Source: Lunularia cruciata (lineage: Eukaryota; Streptophyta; Marchantiopsida; Lunulariales; Lunulariaceae). Taken from it: a stretch of 64,000 nucleotides of DNA. The stretch covers positions 23,689,001 to 23,753,000 of the forward strand of contig OX419758.1 of assembly GCA_948567375.1 (NCBI GenBank), in the 5' to 3' direction. A program made the position numbers and the translations under genes. Each line of letters opens with the position of its first letter. Positions within the stretch are counted from its first letter, which is position 1. Under the pieces are notes generated by a model. It did no database searches. It was not told the DNA's origin and was given only the letters and a program-made list of their open reading frames with translations. Positions 33,906-44,099 of the stretch are shown here, in pieces.

Positions 33906-35569
33906 AGGTGGAGTGGATGTAGAGTTTCTAGCAAAAGCTTGACAAACATGACAAGTTTTGCAATAATCAAGACAATCCTTGAAAATCCCTCTCCAATGGT
34001 AACCTGCATCTAGAATCTTGAAAGCAATCACCTTTCCTGCAAAGTGTCCTCCACACACTAACCCTTCATGAAACTCCTTTATAAGTAGGATAGACTCTTC
34101 CTTACCCACTGCTCTTTGAAGTAGACCATTTGCTCCTTGGTGAAAAACAATATCCTCCATCATTGTGTAAGGTCTAGATCTTGTTGCAAGGGCCTTCCTC
34201 TCCCTAGCATGCATCCCTTCTGGATAGTTACCTCTTGTCACAAAATCCACAATCTCCTTGTACTCCATTGGAACTTCTTGAGTGATTGAGCTTGTCATGA
34301 GCTCCTCATCCAGGAAGGAATCATCTATTGGCTCATCTTCATCATGATCATAGGCTCTAGATAACAAATCAGCATTTGCATGTTTCTTTCCTGGCCTATC
34401 CTCAATAGTGTAGTCATACTCAGACAAGAGTATCATCCACCTTGCTAGTCTTTCTTCATCATTAGGCTTGTTGAAGATGTACTTCAAAGCCTTGTGATCC
34501 ATGACAATGGTGGCTTTCCCTTCAATCAAGTAGTGTCTAAACTTCTTGAGACCAAAGATCACTGCCAATCCTTCTCTCTCCGTGACAGAGTAGTTCTTCT
34601 TTGCTGAAACCATCTGCCTACTAGCATAAACTATTGGATGATCATGCCTATCTTGGTCTAATTGACTAAGAGTACATCCGATAGCTACATTAGAAGCATC
34701 AGTGTAGAGGATGAAAGGCTTACTCCAATCAGGTTTAGCAAGAATTGGAGCTACAACAAGGGATTGCTTGAGCTCCTCAAAAGCTTTGAGAGCCTTCTTG
34801 TCCTCCAAAATCACCATGTAATCTACACCTTTCTTCATGTAGATGGTCAATGCATAAGCCTTGTTGGAAAATAAGAAGATTAATCTCCTATAGTATCCAA
34901 CCATCACCAAGAATTGGCATAACTTTGTCAAGCTTGAAGGGAATGGAAGGTCTGAGATTTTCCTCATCTTCTCGGGATCAACTGCTATTCCATCCTTGGA
35001 GATGATGTGCCCCAAAAGTAGACCTTCTTCACATCCAAAAATGCACTTCTCTGGGTTGAGTGATGCATTTGCCTCATCCAAGTGTTGCAAGACCTTGATT
35101 AGGTGCTCAAAGTGCTCTTCCTTGTTCCCATAGACACAAAAGTCATCAATGAAGTCTCTCACAAATTTCCCAATGAAAGGTTCAAATACCTTGTTCATGA
35201 ATTGTTGCAATGTGGCTGGAGCATTGCAAAGCCCAAAAGGTATGACCTTGAAAGTGTAAGTTCTCTAAGGTGTGGTGAATGTGGTGAGTTGTTGATGCTC
35301 TAGTGCAATCTTGATTTGGTTATATCCACTATAACCATCTCCAAAACTGTATTCTCATGACATGCAACCTCCTCCAAGATCTCATCAATGAATGGCAATG
35401 GGTAGTAGTCCTTCTTGGTAACAACATTGAGCTTCTTGTAATTCACACATACCCGAAGCTTACCATTCTTTTTCTTCACAATAACAATTGGAGACACCCA
35501 TTCTGAATTCTCTACCTCAAAGATAAATCCATCCTCCTTGAGCTTATCAATCTCCTCCTTCACAACCAA
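33906..35569 (-). pseudogene. A2 reverse transcriptase, RNase H and integrase zinc finger
   Basis: 35300-35569 encodes KKKNGKLRVCVNYKKLN. A stop near 35264 (TPW changed to TP-stop, TGG to TAG) and a frame change interrupt it. From 35210 the frame is open: FIDDFCVYG (GTCATC at 35142-35147 on the plus strand), LLGHIISKDGIAVDPEKM, RNase H with ILYTDASNVAIG and MDHKALKYIFNK, then HxxxH and CKTCHVCQAFAR of integrase. The open frame continues without a stop into fragment T to 33663, giving a 515-codon chimera. The RT and RNase H motifs themselves look intact. Confidence 0.85.
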
Positions 35570-36003
35570 AGATATTGGTGGGGTAATGCAACGCGGATTG
35601 GTCTTTCATATGACTCCATCTCTATCTTGTGCTCCTCCAAGGTGACTTCCTTCAAATCCTTGTAACTGAAAGCAAACACATGGATGAACTCACAGAAAAT
35701 CTCCTCAAATCTCACTTTCTCCTTTGTGGTAACATTTGGGCCATACTTGAGGGTAGATAACCTTCTCTTTGCCTCCTCAAGTGTCAATGGTGATTTATTT
35801 GGGTCCTTCAAAACCTCTGGCTTAGGTGCAAAATCCATAGCACACAAAGGATACACATCTGAATCAGATTCAGATTCATCCTCCTCCATGGAAGTCTCCT
35901 CTTCCAAGCTTGTGTCTACACCTAAAGCTCCTTCTTCAGAATCTGATTCCCAATAATCAGAAGATGGTGTATCTGAATGTGAAGTGTTGGTGGTGTTAGT
36001 CAC
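35560..36003 (-). pseudogene. A2 protease-RT linker
   Basis: A 147-codon frame rich in S, D and E (runs such as EEDESESDSDVYPLC), followed by LTLEEAKRRLSTLKYGPNV and FAFSYKDLKEV, the conserved region just before RT. It aligns with A1 6375-6720. A frame change joins it to the RT frame at 35560. Confidence 0.7.
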
Positions 36004-36091
36004 AAGAACTATGAACTACCACTTTATCCATCACCCTTATTGGTCAAACTTGTTGCTTGTTTGCCATGCTCACCACAAATGTTGAAGGTCT

Positions 36092-37660
36092 TCAGTGTAT
36101 CATACCCAAATTCTTCATCAACCTTTCTAACATAGCATTCACTGCTGATCCTCCATCAACAAGTGCATCCTTGATGTTGTGACCATTCACTCTCACATCA
36201 ATCTTGGAGGTATATTCACAAGCCTCCCATGGTGCTGGCTTGGCATCCACCACCCCCATTGATACTGGAGCTTTTGCCTTCTTTTTCCTCTTGCTCCTTG
36301 TAGAACTCAAACCACCTCTAAGCTCCTTTCTCAAGGTAAGGTTCAAAGCAATCAATTGGCCCACTGTGATGTTAGCATTGTGGCTACCAACATCCTCCAA
36401 CACATTGTAATTCAACTGTTGCTTTGAAATCAAGAAATCCTCCATCCCCAACTTCTTCCTTGGAGTCTTTGTTGTTGATGGTGTTGAGGTGCAAGTGCTC
36501 CTAGTAGACATAGGAGTATCTTTGCTTGGAGTAAATCCTTGAGAAGAATGAACATCCTCTGCAAAACAAGCTCTCTTCTTCTCTTGTGCAAAAAGCTCCA
36601 AATTAAGACCCTTGGAGTTTGAGCACCCTCCCTTCTCATACTTGCTCTTAATAACATCTATGGATGTTATCTCCTTATCTTCATTGAGATTAGGAGCCAC
36701 TTGGGTTTCACTACCTCCTTCTTTCCCTCTATTGGTTCCCTCATAACTCCTTCCTCCATGGTAAGTGGAATTTGGGCAATTCCTTTGGATATGGCCTCTT
36801 CCTCCACAACCAAAACAATTTCTATCATTGAAATTGTTGGTTGGTTGGCCTCCTCTATATGGATAGTTTCCATAACTCCTAGGCCCTCTCCCTACATTTT
36901 GATCCACCTCTCTCTTCTCCCATAGTTGCACCACATTGATCTTGAGATCCGTAAGTTGTTTTATGATGGTTTGAAGTGGATCCTTTGGTGGAGGTGCAAG
37001 AATTGGAGCAACAACTACTTGTGGTGCAACCCTTGCCACCAAAGTATCAAAAGTTCCACCATACTTGTATCCTTGAGGAGGATTCACAACCTCCTTCACC
37101 ACCAAATCACTCTCATCCACTTCCAAACTCTCCTCCATACAAATTGCGATCTTGATAGCTTCAACCTTGGAAGAAGGTTTCTCAAATCTCACCTTGCTTC
37201 TAATTTTTGGTCTCAACCTTCCCATAAAATTCTTGGTGAGCATGGCCCCTATGCCAATCATTGTAGTCTCCATATCATCCCCGCCTTTCCTCAACACTAT
37301 GCAAAATTTGGACTCTAACTTTTCCACTCTTTCCACATAAACTCTCACTTTCTCTCCATCTCCTTGTTTGAGAAAGGTAACCTCACTCATCAATCTCTCA
37401 TAAATCTCATCTGGAAGAAAGTTCTCAATGAGTGCTGAAGTCAAAGTCTCCCAAGACTCTTCTTCCCCATCTCTCCTCTCTCTCTTTTGGTATTCTGACT
37501 CATACCATGTAAGTGTTGCATCTTCAAAGAAATCTGGTAATAATGAGGCCCACTCATTCTTCCTCTTCTCATTTTTTCCTATGCAAGCTCTCTTGAAGTC
37601 TCTCACAAAGGCCTCCACATCTTCTCCATCCTTGCCAAAGAAAACCGGAAGTTTCCCCAT
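36092..37660 (-). CDS. A2 gag-protease polyprotein, 522 codons, open
   Basis: It starts at ATG 37658-37660, the position equivalent to A1 gag. The gag domain (residues ~1-200) contains GKDGEDVEAFVRDFKRACI and ALTWYESEYQKRE. A CCHC knuckle, CFGCGGRGHIQRNC, lies at ~residues 282-295. A basic, serine-rich spacer then leads to the protease with ALVDGGSAVNAM (active-site codons near 36137-36158). The frame ends at LGMIH. Gag packages the RNA and the protease cleaves the polyprotein; here the protease is cut short by a stop soon after its active site, so activity is doubtful. The open frame could still be translated if the LTR promoter works. Confidence 0.7.
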   Translation of the reverse strand: MGKLPVFFGKDGEDVEAFVRDFKRACIGKNEKRKNEWASLLPDFFEDATLTWYESEYQKRERRDGEEESWETLTSALIENFLPDEIYERLMSEVTFLKQGDGEKVRVYVERVEKLESKFCIVLRKGGDDMETTMIGIGAMLTKNFMGRLRPKIRSKVRFEKPSSKVEAIKIAICMEESLEVDESDLVVKEVVNPPQGYKYGGTFDTLVARVAPQVVVAPILAPPPKDPLQTIIKQLTDLKINVVQLWEKREVDQNVGRGPRSYGNYPYRGGQPTNNFNDRNCFGCGGRGHIQRNCPNSTYHGGRSYEGTNRGKEGGSETQVAPNLNEDKEITSIDVIKSKYEKGGCSNSKGLNLELFAQEKKRACFAEDVHSSQGFTPSKDTPMSTRSTCTSTPSTTKTPRKKLGMEDFLISKQQLNYNVLEDVGSHNANITVGQLIALNLTLRKELRGGLSSTRSKRKKKAKAPVSMGVVDAKPAPWEACEYTSKIDVRVNGHNIKDALVDGGSAVNAMLERLMKNLGMIH

Positions 37661-37909
37661 CTTAACCCCTCATTATCTTTCTTTTCTCTCAATTTTTTTC
37701 TTTTTCTCTTTTCTTTTCTCTCACTATTGAATATCTCTATTACTACTAGAATATATACATGACTAAAACCATCTAAGAATAATCCACTCTAGGGATCACA
37801 AAAGGTTCAGGTTGCTCCAAGATTTCTATAGCAACATCAAATCCTAGAGTGCATATTAATCTAACTCTCATGGATAGTTTATCCATAAGTTGAAAGATTA
37901 TCTCCATCA

Positions 37910-38314
37910 CTAATCTTGAGAACTAGCTGATGAAGGTGGTAGTATTTCTGTAGCTGTACTAAGACTCTCTCCAAGATCCTTCACCAAAGTCTCCAAAAGT
38001 GCTTTTACTCCACTACACTCATGTCCTTTTGGAAGTCCTTCCACTCCACAAACCTCACACAACTCCTTGGTCTTAGATCTTCTCCCTCCTAATCTTGGTG
38101 AAGAAGGTCCAACATGCAAACCCAACTCAAGTAAGCCTCTCCTTTCTCTCAATCTCTTGCTCTCAAAGGTCAATGGACATGAACTTGCCTTATGTCCCTT
38201 CTCTCCACATAGAAAGCACTTAGACTCACTCTTTCCTCCAAGTGGTGTAGGTTTTTGGATCCTCTCAACACTCTCTTCAAATTCTATTGTAAACTCTCTT
38301 TTCCTCAAATCCAC
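37910..38314 (-). CDS. A2 ORF1: zinc-knuckle protein
   Basis: 134 codons, with the first knuckle CFLCGEKGHKASSC intact and a second cluster CEVCGVEGLPKGHEC. It is the same as A1 3939-4247 apart from point changes. It lies between the LTR leader and gag. It is a small nucleic-acid-binding candidate encoded separately from gag; its function is not known to me. The start at 38314 is uncertain, because the A1 version extends upstream with an ATG that A2 lacks in frame. Confidence 0.5.
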   Translation of the reverse strand: MDLRKREFTIEFEESVERIQKPTPLGGKSESKCFLCGEKGHKASSCPLTFESKRLRERRGLLELGLHVGPSSPRLGGRRSKTKELCEVCGVEGLPKGHECSGVKALLETLVKDLGESLSTATEILPPSSASSQD

Positions 38315-39218
38315 CCCTAACCTTGCGTAGTCTCAATTTCCACTCTTGGTGACCCTCCATGTTCCCAAGATGAATCTAAACACTCAAACATATTTTTTGT
38401 TGCTCTCAAACTCTTCATGCATGAGATCTCCACTCTGCAAAATTCATCCTTCCTCACAATTTCACTTAGATCTCTCAACTAGTATGTGACAGTCCTTTGA
38501 AATTTTGCACACATAATCACAACTTTAGGGTGTCATTCCTTGCAAAATTTCAGATCTTTTCATTGAGCCATTTGGCCTAGACACCTTTCTATTCAGCACA
38601 CATATTTCAGATTTGGTCTAAAAACCACCCCCCTCACTTCAAAAACTCATAACTCCTTGCTTAAGAATGATCTCTCTCTAATTTTTTGTCATCAGGTAGG
38701 ATACAACGTACTGAATTTACTTGGAAAGTTTCACAACAATCCACTGAAAATTAAAGAAATGGCAGACTCTGTACAATTTTCCAAAGAGCATGCAATTGCG
38801 GGAGCAGTTTACCTTATCAACTTTCAAAACTTCTAGCCCAATGTGCATAAGAGCTCTCACAATAATTCTAAGTGTTCTAACTGAAAGATAACCCAAGTTA
38901 TCATATGTAGAAATTTCAAGTTCAGATCTCAAACTTGAGATTTTGCCCAAAATCACCTTAATCCCCAAAATCTACAATCCATCTCACACAATCTCTCCAA
39001 ATCCTCTCATGTGTATAAGATGTACAAAATCACTTCTAAGACATCATAATGAACTACATGGTATACAAATGGATCTTGGTTCTCTAACATAAGTTGAGCA
39101 CTCTCCTCTCCTAATGTTCTCTCCAAGTGAGCTCTCATAGCCTCCTTCTACCTAATGTAGAATTGAACACGGAACATTATCTTGCCTTCTAGAGAGGTCT
39201 AGACAATGGAACCAAAAA
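38315..39218 (-). other. A2 untranslated leader
   Basis: About 0.9 kb lie between LTR and ORF1 with no long frame. Right after the LTR the minus strand reads TTTTTGGTTCCATTGTC, possibly a decayed form of the TTTGGCGCCGTTGCC primer site (tRNA-Asp type) that I recall from Athila-like elements. The part 38320-38600 is shared with A1 3515-3770. Confidence 0.45.
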
Positions 39219-39910
39219 TGTGAGCCGGCCTGTCTCTCACTCAAGATGAACCTTTGATGGCTATTATGGTAGCACACCATGGACTAAGAAGGCAAGGAAC
39301 CCCAACTCCATCATACTCCTCCAAGGCTAACACTCAAAGAATCAAGACATTGCTCACTAGAGAACTCAATGAGAGAGAGATAGTTGCAAATGAAAGGATG
39401 ATGAGTACCTCCTCACCCCTTGTTTATATACTTGTGAAATAGTTACGTACCAAAGTTACTAATTACTGGAGTAACTCAAGTTACTAGGCTTAAAGTCAAG
39501 TAAAGTCAAAATGTAGAAAGGAATATCCATTCACATGGGCATATTCCCCTAAGCATGTGATCTTATCTTGACCCAACCACTAAGTCAAGGATTCCTTCAC
39601 ATGGGCTATCCTTGGACTATAGAAGAATCCAAAATAGAAAGGCTTGCGGGCCCAAGAGTTCTCAACTCTTTCCTCAAAGCCAAACACCTAGGAATAATAC
39701 CAAATCAACACACTAGAATCCAAAATAGTGGTGCTCATCTTTTCCACTTCCTCTAAATTAAGGTCCCTTCTATCTTAGATATGACTTACTTTAGCTAATC
39801 ATGACTAATGTAGAACCACTCTTTATCTCTATATAAATAATATCTCTCAAGTACTTGTAATACCAAGCTAAATATCACAATATCACACACATGTACAAAG
39901 GGGTGTTACA
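39219..39910 (-). repeat. A2 5' LTR (692 bp)
   Basis: On the minus strand it starts TGTAACACCCCTTTGTAC (39910) and ends GGCCGGCTCACA (39219), so it has complete TG...CA ends. It is the same length as the A1 LTR and closely similar. A TATATAAACAAG box near 39430 is the likely promoter core. Confidence 0.85.
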
Positions 39911-41300
39911 GTCCTCTACTACCTCCTCTTCCATGATTGGGAGTTCCTCTACCACCTACCCTAATAGCCCTACTACTTTGTAGCTCTAGGTGAAGGTCAA
40001 AGCATCAGCCATTGGTGCGACCAAATCTATGGCAATTATCTTTGAGCAACTATGATGCACCAAAGGTATCATATCCACTTCCTTGAATGCACTCTCTCTC
40101 TTGCGGTGAGGTCTACCACAAGTCCAACAAGCAACACCACCACTTTGTGGCTGCTCATGATCCAAAAATGAAGGTAAGGGTCTAGTTGCACTAGGCACTC
40201 CAATTGCTCTACAAGATCTAGGTTGTCCACTCTACCCTTGGAAGCCAATACAATATGGTACACTCTATTGCACTCTAGAACAAGTAACAACTATGAATGA
40301 GATCTCTTTACTAAATCAAAGAATCACTGCTCTGCCCTCCACCATGTTGAGCTCCTCAATGTGCTCATCCAAACTAAAGACCACCACCAAAGTAAGTAAA
40401 GTACCCTATAACAATGGAACATCACATTCTCTAAGTTGCAATTCCTTGTTTAGGATCCCATATCAAAATTGGACTGCTTGGGCCTCAATAACTCCTTAAG
40501 TGAAACTGATTAGCTATCTCATGTAAGTGAATGCTTTGCATGGTCTCTCTCCAGTCTTTATTGGAACTCTTCTAAGCTCCTCACCTTTTCAGTCTATATT
40601 TCTTGGTAGTTCTACCTCAAACATTGAAAGAACTCCACCATGAGGTTAAACCCTAGTACTGCACTACCCCCTATAGTAGCACCCCCACTTATAATAGCAC
40701 CATATCCAACAAGTGCACCTCCATTGGGTACATCAACACTACTAGAGCTAGAACTCATGTCTACTGCCAATTTACTTCCAGCAATTGAGCTTGAAGTGAT
40801 GGAGATGTAATGTGGCAACCAATATTATCTCGATAGCTTAATCTCCTCCAAATGAGCTCTCTTGAACTCATGTTATTCATCCATTAGGGTACCCTCCAAA
40901 TGATAAAATAACCCTTTCTATACCATGAAGGGTGTGAACAAAGTTGGGTTCCACATCTATTGCAGATCACATCAACTATCAAACTCTTGGATGAAGTCAT
41001 CCAACTCAATGGTACCCACTATACTAGAGTAGCACTTGGGGCCTTTTGAGGTCCTATAAATCTTGTCCATATTCCTCAAAAATGGTGTAGACATCCCAAG
41101 TGCACTCTCAATGAATCAACTCTTGTATCAAACTCCAAATCAGAGTAAATCTCCTCTCTCACTAAAACTTGAGATATAGGTTAATATCAAGTGCCATTTT
41201 GTGTAAACCATCTAATATACTTTGATGATATTTCATCTAGAATCCAAAAGAACTTTTTATAGTTACAATATTGAGTGACAATGTAACTCAAAATTGTAAC
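39911..41300 (-). pseudogene. E4 gag region, degenerate
   Basis: It aligns on the minus strand with E1 480-1830. A frame at 39986-40198 carries CWTCGRPHRKRES, the zinc-knuckle remnant. A 68-codon frame at 40612-40818 is rich in serine, glycine and alanine. Many stops. The A2 LTR cuts it at 39910, at the position equivalent to ~1810 in E1. Confidence 0.5.
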
Positions 41301-43149
41301 CATAACCGACACAAGTACCCCACCAAGGATCACCACCAAGTGCCTACATCAACTAAACACCACTCATTAATGTAGCTCTAACTACGAAAACTACACTAGG
41401 AAAAAAGAGTAACATGTAACTTGCCATCACAACATGCATTCTCATGGTCTACATGTCATCTCTTTTTGCCTCACTAGAAAGAAACATAAGTAATCTGACT
41501 TATCATCACTCTAGCCTCACTACCAAGAGCACACCAAAGCATCAACGCTCTCAAGTAAAGGCACCTCACATAAACATTGTGCACAAACAAAGAGAAAAGA
41601 ATGGAGGGGATCTAAGTACAAGAACTCTAAACAACCAAAGCACCAACGCTCTCAAGTCAAGGCACCTCACACAAACATGCTGCACAAACAAAAAGAAAAG
41701 AATGGAGTGGATCTAATCACAAGAACTCTAAACTCTTCATCTCTTAAATCAACATCGGACTGATTTTGTCACCATTTGATACTTGACATAATAAGAGTGT
41801 CTATCTACTCCTAAGCTACCAAGGTCACCAAGGATATAATCAAATTGCCTCTCCTAGCCAAAGCTTCATGTGTATATATATCAATCAACCACTCATTAGG
41901 AAAACAAGTGAGGGTGGACCAATTGGCTAGGATACCAATCTAAGAACCAGAGATCTACGGCTCAAACCTTATTGGGTAGATTTTGCCAAATGATGACCAA
42001 AAACTCATCTAAAATAGCTAGCCTCACGTGAGCAAGTTGGCCTTCATAGCCTCTTTAGCCCTAAGCACTATGCCTTGAAATGCCAAAATTCAGCCAAATG
42101 AGACCTTTCTTCTTGCCAATTTAAACCCTCTCCAAATCTAGCCAAGCTTCACCAACTTGAGCACTAGCTAGTGCAATTTGAGCAACCTTCAATTGTGGAC
42201 AACCTCTGCCAACTTGACCTCTAAATCTAGATAACCTTTGGCAATCTGTTGCACCTTTTCTATAGTTAGCTGATTCCCAAATCCTCTACTACCTATCAAG
42301 TCATGCCAAATTGAGAGGATAAGGGTCTCCAATTCTCTAATTCATGGGATGGGTTCCCAAATTGACCTGCAATTTTGCACTTTGGACTCAATTCATACCA
42401 AATTGATTTTGATTTCAGCTCCTTGGGCTCACATTGAATACTATTACTCATACTCACAAATTGACTCAATTCAAAAATTTAGCTAGTGCTTCTGCATACT
42501 ATTTGCCCCACTACCAAATCTACATCAACTCAAACAAGGCTTCCACACATGATCACTCTCAAGAAAATCTAGGACTATGATCAAATGTACCAACAATCAT
42601 CCATGCTTGGAGATACCACCAATGCCCTCAATTCTTGCATCCAATTTCCCCTTGTCTCTTACTTTTTTGAGTTAGTCAATTCATTCTTCCACTTGAATCA
42701 TACTCAAATCATATATCAGTTCATTCTTCCACTCAAATCAAATGAAATCAGATTTGTACTTGATCCTTTACTCACCAATCTGCCAACAATTGAGCATTGA
42801 TTATAATCAAACCACACCCATTCTAGCTAAGGGACTCAAGATAATGCTTGCCGGCCTTTGTACACCATAGTCAAGAACTCAAAGGCTCAACATCAGAGAA
42901 GTGAAAATTTTGGAGTTGCACTTTCAAAAATATACCCCGCTATTCAACCTAGGTCTCTAGCCCTATCGGTGCCACTAATGGTACATCCAACGGTGTAGAC
43001 TATGCAAGTGATAGTGAGTCCTACCATATGATCAATAGCCCTAACATGAAATCTGGCCACCAACAAGTAGTCCATGAGCAACGACCAAAATAGTTATGAT
43101 TGCCAACACTACCACTCCATCATTCGAGCAAACTAGCTTTAGCGCTACA
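41300..43149 (-). repeat. E4 long LTR
   Basis: About 1.85 kb match E2 over most of their length, in the same orientation. On the minus strand it begins TGTAGCGCTAAAGC at 43149. Within it, a ~115-bp segment (ACCAAAGCATCAACGCTCTC... at ~41536 and CCAAAGCACCAACGCTCTC at ~41637) is duplicated in tandem. It is followed by the E4 gag, so LTR then gag is the family order. Confidence 0.6.
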
Positions 43150-43161
43150 AATGTCATGACA

Positions 43162-43330
43162 TTAGAGAGACACCCCTATTGGTTAGGATGACACTCCTCC
43201 ATATCAAAGGGCTCTGATTTACTTACAAGTCCATGTATAATATCATCAAGATTGTTTGTACTAGTGGAAGCAATGAGAGTTCTTTGATGTGGAGGGAGTG
43301 TCACCCTAACAAAAAGTTGTGTCTCCCTAA
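43162..43330. repeat. MITE-like inverted repeat, ~169 bp
   Basis: The left arm TTAGAGAGACACCCCTATTG (43162 on) pairs with the reverse complement of the right end, TTAGGGAGACACAACTTTTT (43330 backward). The pairing continues through TGACACTCC(T/C)CCA(T/C)ATCAAAG, ~48 bp per arm. The centre is ~70 bp. No coding. The ends read TTA/TAA; I could not establish a target duplication. Confidence 0.7.
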
Positions 43331-43621
43331 GAGCTCCCTTCTAGAATTATGGATATTGTATTCCTTTTCCATTTGCCATAATGAATTTTTAGTTATAAAA
43401 TGGTATAAATAATATACTTAGCAACTTTATAAGATCTATTCACCATCTGGATTATCTGTTAAGAATAAAAAATTATATACAATATTTTATATTCTAATTA
43501 AAAATTTTAAAAACATATATAATAAATAAAAAACAATGCTTTATCCTTAAAATTAATATTATATTTCTCTTTGATAAAGATCACAAAGCAAAATCCTATG
43601 TACAATCAGATTCCTTAATGC
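43331..43621. other. AT-rich spacer
   Basis: Nothing recognised. Very AT-rich (runs such as AAAAATTATATACAATATTT). Confidence 0.4.
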
Positions 43622-44099
43622 TCAATAATACAATAATTTACATATAGGGGAAAAAATTGCAAAATAATTAAAATTAGGAGAACAATCTGAAATTAGTATA
43701 TAGGGAAAAAATTTAGTTTTCTAGCAATGCATGTTTCCCTACCATCTCCATTTTTGCATGGCATGTCACACCTCTTTCACATTGGTCCGTCCCTTCTTCC
43801 ATGCCCTTGGGTTCTTATCACACATTTTTTTGAAACATCTATCCTTGCATCTAGATCTGTCCATGAATCTACATCCATCCTCACACCTCTAATCCACATT
43901 AATACCCACTTGTCATATCTTCATCTTCTTGTCATGAGTTTGTTTGCCACCTCCATCTCCACATCTTTGATCCACATCAATGCTTGCTCTTCCACATCAT
44001 CGACTTATCATCATGCATTTCCTCACCATTTCCATCCCCCGCGCCTTCTTTGATCCACAGTGGTGCTTGCTCTTCCACACCTTTGGCTTCTTGTCATGC

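Larger units (their letters stand above)
33906..39910 (-). mobile_element. A2: gypsy retrotransposon with 5' LTR, truncated in integrase
   Basis: On the minus strand: 5' LTR (39910-39219), leader, ORF1, gag-protease, RT, RNase H and integrase zinc finger, ending at ~33906, where fragment T begins. It aligns with A1 along its whole length and shows the uninterrupted site of the G1 insertion at ~34450. Gag-protease is intact over 522 codons and RT keeps FIDDFC, so this copy is better preserved than A1. Even so, RT has a TGG-to-TAG stop and the integrase core and 3' LTR are gone. Confidence 0.85.

Noticed and set aside
36926-37318. 130-codon frame opposite A2 gag (and its counterpart 4832-5218 opposite A1 gag)
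   Set aside because: Antisense shadow of the gag frame; its conservation in both copies follows from gag conservation.
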